Shown here one piece after another: positions 11,818-23,829 of a DNA stretch of 64,000 nt (position 1 is the stretch's first letter; every line of letters begins with the position of its first letter). The stretch is from Epiperipatus broadwayi. Lineage: Eukaryota > Onychophora > Udeonychophora > Euonychophora > Peripatidae. The position numbers and the translations under genes are program-made. The notes under the pieces were generated by a model. The model was not told the origin of the DNA and did no database searches. It saw only the letters and a program-made list of their open reading frames with translations. Location: positions 8,513,194 through 8,577,193 of the forward strand of contig JAQFVV010012420.1 of NCBI GenBank assembly GCA_028023455.1, read 5' to 3'.

Positions 11818-13375
11818 GATTGTGATTAATTTTATATATATAATTTTACTTAGTTTTTATTCTAATACAATATTAGAGGAAGATAATATAAAATAGCTTA
11901 CAATTAATTCATTGATAAAGAAAGACTTCTCCTGCATTCTCTTGTAGAGAAGCTGTAAAAATGAAACAATACTCAGCAGACTAATGCATTGAAAGTTGGT
12001 GATGTTTATAATTTCTTCTGTTTTTTCAAAGTAGGTGGATTGATTCTGGTCCACCTAACTTTAATGTACAAAATTCTAAGCATGCTATAAAAAATTCCAA
12101 ATATTATCACATTAAAACACTTGGTTATGAGCATAACAGACTGGAAAATTAATCATTACACACAATACACATCTTTTCAATGATATTACAACATTTAATG
12201 TTAACTTCTTTAAGAAATACTTTGTTAAAATCTTTGTTTTATATGATATAATTGTAGTTATTATAATTTAAACAGATTCTGAGATATACACTATTTAGGT
12301 GTCCTCAGAAAAAAAAAATTATAATTTAGACCCAAATAGATGAGATTTCTGAAGGTTTTAAAAAAATTTTGATTAGCAAAAGTAGAAAAATTCTCCAAAA
12401 GATTGACCAGTCAATGATACATTAAATTGTCATTTACTTTTATCAGAGAAACTTTTTCATTAATTTATAAAATATTAAAGTAGAGATCTTCTCATTTGTA
12501 GTTTTTTTTGTTGTTGATGATGTTATCAGATTTTTGACCAATTTTAAATTAATAAAGTTGATAAAAAAACTTGAAACTATCGTCATTAGTAATAACTAAC
12601 ATAGTACATTTTGGGGGAAAGAGATTAAATATTTTGTCTCCACAATACAATAAGAATATATTTCTTAAATTTTGTTTGAACTTTTTCTCCTAATTTAAGA
12701 ATGTTCTCAGATTCTCTCTCCTCTATTGATCATATTTTTATAATATCGATATTTTAGTTTTGTTAAAAACTAAGAAACTTAAAAGTAGATATAGTTGGCC
12801 TTATATGTTTCCTAAACTTTAATGAATTGTTTTATTCAAAGAATATATACAGTTATGTCAGATACAGCATAGTCCTAGATGCATCTGGTCTTTACATTTT
12901 TGGAACCACGAGATCATATCATGATGTTAAACTTAAAAAGATGTCTTCTTATCTTGTCAGTAGTTTCTTTAATATGGAAAAATTGCTCTGTTTCATAAAC
13001 AAAAGGGTTTTTTTAACTTCTTAAAGTTTTATTAATAATACTTAAACTATAAGTATTCTCAAGGAGAATGTCATTAACCAAAATCATTTTTAAAGATGAT
13101 CAATGGTGTATATACTTCAGTTGTCAAAATATTGTTTGTGACATAAAATATATGAGAAATGTGATGATAATAATAATGAAAGTTCAGATATTTTTAGTGT
13201 CATATAGTCTTTCTAAAAAAAGTTTTATCTAGATAAGATTGATCAAACTCCAGTTGTTCGCAAGGTAAGAGGTTATTCTGTTTCTATATTCCAATGTTTT
13301 TTGTATATGCAGAATGTCTCAAAAATTTATATCTATTTGTTTGAAGTAAAATGTTTCAAATAAATATTTCTATGA
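11818..13375. other. AT-rich stretch without recognised feature
   Basis: Only short, low-complexity open frames on either strand. No repeat family or splice-flanked exon recognised. Confidence 0.45.
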
Positions 13376-13379
13376 CACC

Positions 13380-16010
13380 ATCATCATTTTGAATCCCCGG
13401 CAAAATAAATGCTTCTGCAATTTTGATAATTCCTAACTTCTTTTCTCCACATCACACTGAAAACTTCCTTATTTCTTTCATCCATTTCACATGGTGACTC
13501 TTTTTAAGTCTCTTGCAATCTCTTATGATCCAATTTCAAATGTCAATTCATTAGTATTTCTTTTAGTAATATATCTAAATCAGTTTATGTTCAGTCTTTA
13601 ATTCTTTCAATGTCATTGATAGCAGTTATTCTTTCATCTATGCAATTAATTTTTAATCTCTTTTTGTTTCTCCTTATATATAATTTTCCATAATTTGTTA
13701 AGTAGTATGAAGTTTGTATGTTGCTTTCCTGTTAAATGACCATGTCTCAAATCCATAAGTAAGAATGAATAAAACACATATACTAAAAACCTTTTTCAAA
13801 CACATAGGCATATTTCTTTTTAATACTATGTTATTTCTACTAAAAGCACTTTGCCATGTTTAATTCTATGATTAATTTTATCTATTGTGTTTTCAACTAT
13901 ATATTAATAATCTGATTAGGGTATTTGTAGTTATTAATTTATTTCAATTCATGGTTATCGATTTTTGTTTTCAGCTTCTGAGAAAAAACATTGAGTATTA
14001 CTTTAACCTTTTTAGTATTTATCTTTAATTCTTAATCATACTTTTTTATTTTAAGCTGATAATTTTTACATTTACTGAAGCAACTATGTTGATTATAAAA
14101 TCTAGATGACTTAAATAATCTTCATGCCTTTTTATTCCCTTAGTTTTTTATTTTAATCCATAAAATACTTCTTGTAAAACTGCTATAAAATTTTTTGGAG
14201 ATATGGAATAACCAAGATATTCATCTTTATCAATGTTAATCTTTTAAATGTTACTCTGTAATATAATTACTGCTGTTGTGCTTTGATAAATATTCTTCAG
14301 AATAAGATAATATTCTGGTCTATATTTTAAGGAAAGTCTTTTCCTAACCTATGAATTCAAAATGTAATGACAACTCATACTCAATGATCCTTTTTATAAT
14401 TTCTCTCAATATGGGGATGTGATCCACTGTGCTAAAACTATTTTAAATCCAGTTTGCTTTTTTAATTGGTTAGAATACAAAATTCACTGTAGACTTGTTA
14501 CTTTTGTGGTAAAAATTTTATATAAAACTTATAGAAGACTGATAGATCTGTAATTTCTAATATCTTCTTTGTTACCTTTCTTCAATCATCTGATACATTT
14601 TTATTATTTAGACATTTGATATATAGTTTTCCAATAATTTTTCTATTTCTTCATTTGATTCTTTTAAGTTATCAATAATATTTTCATCATTTCATGGAGT
14701 TTTTTCTTTCTTTATAGATTTTTATTGCTGAAATAATTATTCTTCAAATATCAAGATGTTTTATATTTTTAAAACTTTTAATCTCTTCTATACATTTCCC
14801 TGACAATTAACACATTTTCTTAACCCCTTTTTGTACAATTTTACAAAATGTTAGATATTCATATTCTTCTTGATAGAATCATTTTTAATATTTTTAGATT
14901 CTGCTTTTTTTTCATACACTCTTCTTTCAATAGACATTTTATAGGCAAATTACAGCTTTTTTTGTACCAACTATCTTTTTGCTGTTTTTAATAGAAATCA
15001 ATTATCTTCTTTTTGATTTCTGTCAAATTTGAATTATTTTTCAAGTCTGTTAATATTTTTAAATAATTTACAAACTTCTCTAATTATAAATTTATTAAAC
15101 GCACATTGATTACTGATTACTTAAGTAAATTTTTCGATAATTTACAAACTTCTCTTTATTGGATTGGTTCTGAAGATTAGGAATATCCACTATTAATACT
15201 GTTTTTCTTAATAGTTTTAGGATTTCATTATTTTGCAATAACATATACTCAATGATCATTTCCTGTATTGAATTTCTAAGAACATTGCAATCTTGAAATA
15301 CATATTTTCTGTTACTCAGAACATAATCCAATTCTACTATATCTTCATTTGAATGCTTTCACATTCATTTCCATTTAGATTTTTTTGCAAAAAAAGAATT
15401 TATAATATACAGTTTTTCTTCAAACTCCACAACTTTGTGTTCTCTCTCATTTTTATAACCATAATCAAATTTACTCACAGAACTTTTTATCTTTCAATTG
15501 TTTACTAATTTTAGAATTAAAGTCTTCCCTCATAATTTTAAAATATTGTTTGATCTATCAAAAGCATTTTCTACAGCCAAAATAAAAATTTCCTAATTCT
15601 TCATTATAATAAGGACTTGAGATGTAAACTTGAATTATTTTCATTTGGTGTCATTCATTAATTTGAAAAATTAATTTTATTATTCTGTCTAATATGCCAT
15701 CAATTTCCACGATGTTGTTATTCCACTTTTTATTGATACTGAATATCACCTAACCTATGATTCCAGTTTTTGTGTTTTCAGAGTAAAGTATATATCCATT
15801 TTTAAAGTCAATTGTTTCTTCACCTTTCATTCTAATTTCACAAAATCCAATAATGTCTTATTTAATATTAGATAATTTTTTTCAATTCATGCAATCTTTG
15901 CTTCACTTGAAATTAGTAAGCAGTTATAGATATTTAAATAAGAAGTCATCATTGAATGGCAATCTTGATTCACAATCGGACAATTGTTAGCATACTCTGG
16001 CTTCATCAAT
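13380..16010 (-). mobile_element. RTE-like LINE, minus strand, heavily decayed
   Basis: Read on the minus strand, an apurinic-type endonuclease domain comes first: EDFNSKIS (about 15.52 kb) corresponds to the GDFN motif, then FGYGYKNERG, EFEEKLYIINSFFAKK and DYVLSNRKYVFQDCNVLRNS (15331-15270) correspond to the domain's end. RT remains follow, with ILTYGFETW (about 13.75 kb) matching the Y-G-x-E-T-W block of RTE-type LINEs, and a short C-terminal tail to about 13.4 kb. Stops and shifts are frequent. The element 31755-32815 belongs to the same broad group but is better preserved. Clade assignment is by motif only. Confidence 0.65.
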
Positions 16011-16261
16011 AAATTGCTGTCTTCATTGGCAACTTTATAGCTTCCTGGGAATAAGAGCCATTATTTACTTTTGTCTATCATGATTATAAATATTATAAAA
16101 ATCATTTCTGTGCATATGCCATACTGTCTTCAAGAAAAGTCAATTAATATTTCACTTAAGAACTATGAGACAACTAACAATAAAGACTGGTATTTCTTGA
16201 TTCAAAACTCATTTGGTATATGTGTGTTGAATAATCAATCTATTAATGTTTGATGCTGTAT

Positions 16262-16860
16262 GAATACAGTAAGAAATCACATGACTCCAAGTCTCATAAT
16301 ATTGTTCAGTAGAAAATTATTTTCCTCTTATCACAGTTGTCCCAACTAGTGTAAGCTATAGTGAGCAACAGGTTCCATATGGTAATGCTTAATAAATCCT
16401 TCCAATGCTATGCTATCCCATATTAGTGGACTAGTTTTCCACTTATGGGTTCTATCAGTGAAAATCTTTGGATCTGCAAGAAATACATCTGGATCTTTTG
16501 GACTGAATACACTTTTTCCTCCACCAGCCCAAATTAAAAAAATATATTAACATTTTCAATCTAAGCCAACTTGCTTATATAGTTATATAAATTTGAAACT
16601 AATTCGGTATATGTATATTGTGATGTTCTTAATTGTTAATAATTATAGGCGCCTCTATTCTATGTCCAGGATTAGTATAAAACCAATAAAATATCATATA
16701 GCCCCAATTTATAAAATGCTGTTTGGTAGCAAATTCTTTTTCTCTCACCAAAATTATGCTACTTAATATAAGCTTTAATAATTAATAAATGCCAGATGAT
16801 ATTGCAGTATATAAGTTGGAATCATGTGATGTATTATTGGTTATATACGAATCCCAGCCA
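16262..16860 (-). repeat. Old R1 hammerhead-repeat dimer
   Basis: Unit start CAGTAAGAAATCACATGAC (16267) recurs as CCAATAAAATATCATATAG (16682), a period of about 415 bp, corresponding to the 442-bp period of the better copy at 41.55-42.2 kb. The first unit includes a decayed hammerhead on the minus strand at 16418-16470 and the downstream block CTAAGCCAACTTGCTTATAT. The second unit ends before its hammerhead. Divergence from the 41.5-kb copy is high, so this locus is older. Confidence 0.6.
16418..16464 (-). ncRNA. Decayed hammerhead ribozyme (R1 family)
   Basis: On the minus strand a CACTGAT start, a CCCATAAGTGG hairpin region, a GAAAA run and ACTAGTC occur in hammerhead order. The core reads CTGATAG instead of CTGANGA, and stem I next to the cleavage site is mispaired (A opposite C). 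It should be inactive. It is recognised mainly by alignment to the copy at 41721-41762. Confidence 0.5.
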
Positions 16861-18139
16861 AAGGTCAGTGGTGCCCTAGTTATTAAAAAACAGATACTAA
16901 ATAGGTTTAACTATACAAAAATTGTCTTAAGATGAAAATATTAATATGTTTTTCAATTTGACTGGGAAATGGCTGTTAAAGAAAAAGTCCATTAAATTCA
17001 AAAGATCTTTGTGTTTTGTTCACAGATTCAAAGTTTCTCACTGATAAAAGGTATATGCTACAAATGAATCTAGCAATATAGAATAGAATAGCACTGGATA
17101 AAAACTGATTAAGCACTACTGCCTATCATTTATTAGTTACTAAAGCTTTCACTAAATGGGATAAACATGTTGAAAAAAAAATTTTTTTTTCTAATGAATA
17201 ATCACATAATAATAGTTGCAATGATAAGAAAGTAAATAGTAGTTATTAGAAATCTGCCCTGCTCTGCTCTTTTAAGGACACAAAAAGAAATTGAATTCTC
17301 TCTTTTTAGTTAATAGCAAACCTCTTTCTGCAAACATCTATAATATAATAATACAATTATTATATTAAATTGAAATGATAATACATTTGCACTGTATATA
17401 ACAACAAAAAAATTAATTCAATCGTTGAACTCAACTGGATTTTCAATGGGTAAATGCAACCTTTATATCCATTGGTTTTGAGATAGAAATTATAAGAGAG
17501 TTCTCATCAGTAAAATTTTATGGTAATAAATTATTCCCTAATGTCTCTTCACTTCATTATTTTGAGAACATGTTTTTAAACAAATATAATAATGCCCTTT
17601 TATTATGAAGTGAGTAGTCACAAAAGAAAATGATAGAAAACACAACGATAACAATTTGACTTTGAGAAAAAAAATTTTCATTTTTATAATCTAAAGCAGG
17701 CTTTGGAAAACTTTTTCTTTGATGGGCTGGATAAGAAATTTAGTTTTCACTGACCAATTTAATCACTAGGGGCACTATGATCACATTGCTCAAAGCTTGT
17801 CTATCTTGCTATGTTGCCATGGCTAATTGTTCTGCAATATAAGTTAAAGTTTATATATTTTTTTTAATATCATCTGGAAAAATTTTGTTGCTACAAAATT
17901 TTTTTGCTTAGTGTATGGAGGTGAAAAGAAAATTGGGATGAATAGAGATAGATTTAATTGAATTTGGAAAAATCGAGAATAATATTGTTAACGTTTGGAA
18001 AGTGATTTGTTATGCCATTTTAATATAAAATTAAAAAAATATTTTGTTTGTGCATGTGTTTACTGCCAGGAGGCTTTAAAACTAAGTTGTATGTAAGTAT
18101 CATTTGTTTTTTAGTAGGTCTATTAATAACTAAAGAATT
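16861..18139. other. Mostly featureless; possible hAT-type end near 17697
   Basis: The only distinctive stretch is near 17697-17745, reading CAGGCTTTGGAAAACTTTTT followed by a GGGCTGGATAAGAAAT block, which resembles ends of hAT non-autonomous elements. A candidate opposite end on the minus strand near 23250 reads CAGAGGTTTTCAATC. If they pair, the CR1 LINE at 18.1-22.9 kb inserted into a hAT-type element. Evidence is weak. Confidence 0.25.
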
Positions 18140-18359
18140 TTTCAATTTAAGAAAGAAAGTGATTTATTTGCGAAAGAAGATAACATTTGAGGCATAAGGT
18201 TAGGAAGCTCAGATTTATCGATTACCATTAAAAAAAAGTTTTTCTCCTTTTGTATAAAGGGGTTTGAAGTGTAGTAGAGAAAGCATACATTTAAATATAG
18301 AGCAGGGGACTTGAAAAATAAGGAATATTGATTGCATTTTTATTCCACAATGTGTATAT

Positions 18360-19300
18360 AAAGGTCAGAAGGAAATAAGGCATGTTGTGGTAGAATATAT
18401 TATATGCGATAAGGCTTATCATTTGAAATGCTGAAATAAAACTAGGAAGGATGTAACAGGGGTGTGGTTATGTAAATTGTGTGTAAATGTAATAAAAGAG
18501 GTGAAAAAATGTTTTTAAGTGTTGATAGTTTAAAGAGAAAGTCATGAGAAATGGAGCAAAGTCTAGTTGAGGAAAAAAAAATAGAGTATGTTTTTCATGG
18601 AGTGACAAGAGATATGGATGACAAAATAAGTAGTGTATTGGATATGGTTAACCAAAGAATAAGTAAGATAGAGGAAGAGGTAAAGATGTAGAAGCAAAAT
18701 TAAAATTGTTAGATATGAAGTTTAAGCAGATTAAGGAATTAATGAATAGAAATGATAAGGAAGAACTAGATAAGCAAGTCCAGAAGGTGGAAGAGAATGT
18801 CACAGATAAAATAAAGAAAGTAAACTATGGACAGTATTGGTAGGAGACTCACTAATTAGAGGATGTAATGTAATTGCAAGGGAAAACAGAAGCAGGTATG
18901 TAAGAATATGTTTGCCTGGAGCTAGAATTAGAGGTGTTACAGATAAGGTAAAGAAACAAGAGAGTAGCAATGTTTATTTTATGATATGAACAAATAATTT
19001 GTCAGCTATCACAAAGTACATAGAATTGATTAGTAATTTGAATAAGATTAAAGGAAGGGTATGAATAGTTGCATTATTACCAAGATTTAACAATAGGTAT
19101 ATGTTAGACAGGACATGTTCTATAAATGAGAGATTGAAAAAATTTTGTGAGAAAAATAGTGTTATGTCTATGAATGTATGTGATTTTTTTTATTAGTAAG
19201 AGGGAATTGTATAGTAAAGATGGATTGCACTTAGCAAAACAAAGAAGTGAAGTATTAGGAAATATGATTTATAAAAAATATTATGGTTTGGGAAATTTAT
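18360..19300 (+). pseudogene. CR1 ORF1 remnant: PHD finger, coiled coil, SGNH esterase
   Basis: A PHD-like finger appears at about 18390-18500 (ICDKAYHLKC then GVWLCKLC, with the H-x2-C and C-x2-C pairs visible). A charged heptad-like region follows (about 18540-18830). An SGNH hydrolase pattern is next: LVGDSLIRG at about 18837-18863 (nucleophile serine block), a TNNL block at about 18988 whose preceding glycine codon is now TGA, and DGLHLAKQ at about 19219 (the Asp/His block). The esterase is known from CR1 and some L2 ORF1 proteins, where it may aid membrane or RNP handling. The copy is broken by several stops. Confidence 0.65.
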
Positions 19301-19499
19301 AAAGGGTATAGTGTTTTAAATTTTAGTGTTATCAAAAAGAAAAAGAATGGATGGAATGTAAGAAATAAACAAAAAGTAGCTGATTTGGATATAAATGTAG
19401 ATGTTGAGAGGAAATGGGTCTGTAAAATTAATAGTAAGCAAGTTACAAATGTAATGGAGAAGAAAGTGTCAAAAGAATTTATAAAAGGGTAGTAAGAAA

Positions 19500-20113
19500 A
19501 GAGAAAATTGTTAAAATTGGATATATGAATATGCAAGATAGTAAGAGATCAGAAAAGTAGGTGGAACTAAATAAAGCAGTTAAAAATGAAGAGCTGGAAA
19601 TATTAACAGTAGTGGAAACACATCTAAGAGAAGAAAAAGAACCTATACTGGTAGACTTGATATGGCAGGATATAAATAGAAAAGGAAAAGAAAAAAGAGA
19701 TGGTGGTATAGGAGTTATATCAAAAAATATTTAAATACTGTTAAGTGTCAAGAACATTTATGGTTTGAGATAAGGTTAGGAAAACAAGAATGGATGGTGG
19801 CTATAATGTATATGGACACTGGAGATAGTCAAAATAATGGAGTGGAACAGTAGCATATATGAATGCCTAGTTAAGAATATACAGAGTTTCAAAAAAAGAG
19901 GAAAAAATAATGGTTAAAAGGGATATGAATGGGCATATTGAAGAAATTGATGATGTGGATAACAAGAATGGACAGCTTTTGAAGAATTTTTGTCAGAGAG
20001 TGAATTTGAGCATTGGAAATTTATCAAATATTTATGAGGGACAATACACATCATCTAGAAATAATATATTTCACACAATAGATTATGTATTAGTAGAGAA
20101 AGACGAAATGTAA
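19500..20113 (+). pseudogene. CR1 apurinic-type endonuclease remnant
   Basis: Catalytic-type motifs occur in the expected order: a VVETHLREE block (about 19610, the metal-binding glutamate), RDGGIGVIS (about 19698), DMNGHI (about 19921, the D-x-N block) and IDYVLVE (about 20080, the terminal aspartate block; the usual S-D-H end is lost after it). The domain nicks target DNA to prime reverse transcription in this LINE class. Frame changes occur between blocks. Confidence 0.65.
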
Positions 20114-20204
20114 TAATGATCATAATTTCTTTATAATATAATGGTTAATAATGTGATGGAAAATAGTAATAAAAGTAGAAAGGATAGTAAGATATAGATG
20201 GTGA

Positions 20205-22739
20205 GTGAATGATAAGAATAAGTTAGAAGAATATAAAATAAAATTAGAAGAAATCATAGAAGTTGGGAATGAATATAAGGACTGGTGTGATGAAGTAGAA
20301 AAAGTGGCAAACAGAGTTTTAGATGAGAATATTCAGAAGAATAAAAGTAATAGAAAAATGAAAGTTAATAAAAGGGTTAAAGAGAGGGGGAAAGTATGCA
20401 GAGAATATAAATGTGTGTTATCAAAGGCAAAGAAAGTGAAAAAGATATTAATATTAAATGGGAATTTAAAAAAAGAAGTTGGCTGAAATAGATAATTATA
20501 TATAGAGAATGAAATTAAGTAGTAAATTGTAGAAGGATATTAATAAAAGTGGAAGAGATGGGAGTAAAAAAAAATGGAAATAAGTTTAAAAAAGGAATGT
20601 AGGGGAGAGAGAAATAATATTACTAAATGATGAGGAGAAAGATTATAGCTAGAAAAGGGTTGAAGCTGATCTTAAATAAGTGTGTAATGGATATAGAAAT
20701 GATGTTAGAAGTGAAGGACAGAGTCACAACAAGCATGAAAGCATATAGTAATGGAAATATTAGGTTTACAGAAAATGAATTGAATGAGGCAGGGAAAGAA
20801 ATGAAAAAGTTGAAAGGCAACGGGCTTAGATAGATGGGCAGCAGAGATGGTGATGAATTTAGGAAATAGGGCAAAATTAAATCTATTATCATGTTTTAAT
20901 AAAATGGCACTGAAGATAAAATTTCCAGATAGCTGGAATAATATAACAGTAAGGCTACTATTTAAAGAAATGGGTGAGGATCATAGAAAGTTAAACAATT
21001 ATATACCGATAGTGATAACATCAGTGTTATATGAAGTTTTTGCATATATGGTGGCTGGAAGGGTTGCAAAGTGGATGGAAGAGAATAATATAGTGGGAGA
21101 AATGCAAGGAGGTTTTTAATCAGGCAGGCATATAGGAAATAGTTTATTAGTAACACAAACTTATAGATATGAGTAGAAATACAGGTAGACAGTTATATAT
21201 GGTTTTTATAGATATAGAGAAGGCATATGATAGAGTAAATAGAAATAGATTATGGGTAAGTTTAGTAAATTTAGAAATGAGTGGAGCTTTAGTGGATCTT
21301 ATTGAGAGATTGTATGAAAATAATTACTATATGTATCAATTAGGAAATATAGAAACAGTTAAAGTTAAAAATGCGGTGGGACTAAAGCAAAGAAGCCCTA
21401 TGCCACCTATTTTGTTTTTGTTATATTTGAGAGAAATGGAGAGAGCAATAGAAAGACTAGGAAGAGGAGTAGAGATACCATTAATAGGTGGCAAGGGAGT
21501 ATATACATTATCAGGTCTTTTATTTGCTGATGATATCTTCTTGTGCACAGAAAGTAGAGAAGATATGGAAGTTATGCTGAAGACATGCACAAGGGTGGGT
21601 AAAGAGATGGGGATTAAATTTAGTGAAGAAAAATCAAAAGTAATGATGATAAATGCTGGGGAAAGAGAAGAGAAAGAATTTTTATTGGGGGATATAAAGT
21701 TAAATGTGGTGAATAGGTATAACTATTTGGGAATCATCTTAAGTAATCAGAAAAATTGCTTGGATGAATGGGAGAAAAAATTGATAAATGAAGCAAAGAA
21801 AAGAAAGGGACTGATAAAGAAATTAACAGTGTTTTCATATAATAAATATGATGTAGCTAGAATTGTATGGAAGGGAGTGGCAGTAGCAGGGTTAACATAT
21901 GGTATTGATGTATTATGTGTTACTAAAAGAGGTATTAGATTACTTAGAAAAAGTACAAAGAGAAGTAGGAAGATATGCATTAGATGCAGATGTGTGGATA
22001 GCAAAGGAGGCAATTCAAGGAGAAATGGGATGGTCAAGTTTTTATATGAGAGATGCAAAAAGCAAAATGAAAATGTTTGGTAGATTGCAATTTATGGATA
22101 ATAAGAGAATAGCCAAAATAGTATTTAATTGGGTTATGAGTAAAGGACAGGCAACAAGATGGGTGAGAAAGGTAGTATGGTATGCAGAAGATTTGGATAA
22201 AGAATTTATGTCAGTATACTTATACAAAAGGTGGGATGATTGTGTTAGGAGAATTGTTGAGTGTTATAGTGGCAAGGAATGGGATAGAAGAATAGATGCA
22301 TTAATAAAAAATAGGGAGTTGGAGAGATGGAGAACTAGTATGGAGAGTAAAAAGAGTTTAAATATATATAGAAGTAAACAGAATATTGGGTGAGGTTAAT
22401 TTATGATAATAGCAAGGAAAGTAGTTTACTGTTTAAGGCTCAAACGGGATCTTTAGCAACAAGGGAATATACACATAAATGGAAAAATATGGTGATTTAG
22501 TCTGCAAGTTATGTAAGGAAGGCATAGAAAATATTAGGCATCTGTTAATTGAATGTAAATGCCTACAAGCAGAAAGGGTGCAAATAATGAAGTTGTGGGA
22601 GAATAAATATAAACAAAGTGATTATACAGAAAGTGGGTTCTTGCTTTTTATTCTAGATTTGCGAAAAGATAAGAATTTACATATAAGGGCTATAGAGTTG
22701 ACAAAGATTATGTTGTGGAAATGGGATGGAGTAGGATAG
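20205..22739 (+). pseudogene. CR1 reverse transcriptase remnant with C-terminal CCHC
   Basis: The 5' part (20205-21119) is broken but shows the SWNNITVRLLFKEMGEDHRK block (RT motif 1). Positions 21169-22083 are open for 304 codons with YMVFIDIEKAYDRVNR, KQRSPMPPILFLLYL and FADDIFL (21523-21543, the catalytic aspartates). A shift near 21.9 kb moves the frame into 21899-22393, which includes GEMGWSSFYMRDAKSKMK. The C-terminal CKLCKEGIENIRHLLIEC (22503-22556) is the CCHC motif common at the end of LINE polymerases. The G of the usual 'RQGCPMSP' block is replaced. Confidence 0.8.
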
Positions 22740-22860
22740 AGAAGAATATGGGGAAATAGGGTGAGGAAAGGAAAGATACGGTGGCTAACAGGTTTCTCTG
22801 AGCATAGTGACTGAGAGATTCCTGATTCCGATAAAGATGAAGCCACAGTACATTACATCA

Positions 22861-23726
22861 CATTGAAAAGTTTATAAAATTGTTTTAAAAATTTTATTTT
22901 TTAAAAAATACTTTTATGAAATTACACCATACTCAAAATCTTTATGCTTGATTTTAATATTTTCTGTTCTCTGTACATGTAATTTAAAAAATAGTTTGTA
23001 ATTTGTTTTGTAAAATTTTTCATTCATTCAGCTTTAATCTATTTTTAATTTTAAAAAATACCAGTTACTCATTTTCCGAGGAAAAATAAGACGATTTTTA
23101 TGTTTTTGTATACAAAAATGAAAATTTTACCCTGTTTGCGTTGGTATGTAAAGTTTTTTTTAGCCTTACTTTCTGGTTGCGATCATTATATAATCGAAAA
23201 ATAATCTTTTGATTCTTTTATTGATTCTAACAAGATTGAAAACCTCTGCCCTAAAAGCTTTTTTCAAAATTTATCATACTTTACCAAAATAAAGATCTTT
23301 GAATTTTTTTGTATAAATACTTTCATGGTATGGTTACTGCGTCCACCTGCTGTGTGACTATAGCCTGGAATTTGAATTTAGGTTTTTGGTTTTTTTTTTC
23401 AAGCAAGTTTAAGACTTTTTTTTAAGATATTCAATTCAGGTAAATGGGTTTTAAAACTATTTTAAAATATAGGATATAAAAAAAAAAAACTCATCAATCA
23501 GCGTTGTTTTATTAATGTTCTGCTTTTTTATCTTGTAGCTGTTTACTTTTTTTTTTTACTTATGCGTACATACAAATAAATAAACGTTTATGTAAATTGG
23601 TGTGTAAATTTACTATTTAATAATGTGTGTGTACTTATTAATAATCTATTTACATATGTGTGTGTTTTGGGCATACATATATGTGTGTGTTTTAAATTTA
23701 TTTATGCTATTTTAATTATGTTGTAG
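22861..23726. other. AT-rich stretch, possible intron or intergenic DNA
   Basis: No coding or repeat signal other than the weak hAT-type end near 23250 (minus strand). It leads into the acceptor-like tract before 23727. Confidence 0.35.
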
Positions 23727-23829
23727 GTTCTTGACAGCTCATGAAGATTATCGAGTGAAAACTGGTGGTCTACAACTGACAGACTTACCGTTGCAACCAT
23801 CCAAAAAAAACAAATGTTGCTTTTCATAG
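23727..23829 (+). CDS. Candidate terminal exon with a di-cysteine C-terminus (Rab-GTPase-like tail)
   Basis: A pyrimidine-leaning tract ending TTATGTTGTAG is followed by a stretch of higher GC and higher complexity than its surroundings, open for 33 codons after one leading base and ending at TAG 23827-23829. Readable parts include FLTAHEDYRVKTGGLQL and QPSKKNKCCFS at the end. A basic stretch followed by CC and two residues is typical of prenylated small GTPases, and the general look resembles Rab C-terminal tails. No G-domain exons were recognised upstream, so identity is a guess. Possible polyadenylation signals follow after 24.6 kb. It could be a chance open stretch. Confidence 0.35.

Larger units (their letters stand above)
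18140..22860 (+). mobile_element. CR1-type LINE, nearly full length, decayed
   Basis: The + strand carries, in order, a PHD-like finger, a lysine/glutamate-rich coiled coil, an SGNH esterase, an apurinic-type endonuclease, a reverse transcriptase with FADD, and a C-terminal CCHC. ORF1 with PHD and esterase is typical of CR1-clade LINEs of the jockey superfamily. Stops and frameshifts break all reading frames, the longest open part being 304 codons of RT. The 3' end is placed near 22860 where similarity to any coding pattern stops. A second copy of the family lies inverted at 28265-30540. Confidence 0.75.

Noticed and set aside
23731-23775. Hammerhead-like CTCATGAAG ... GTGAAAAC near the candidate terminal exon
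   Set aside because: Core base changes, and no stem I or stem III could be drawn; the coding interpretation explains the sequence better.
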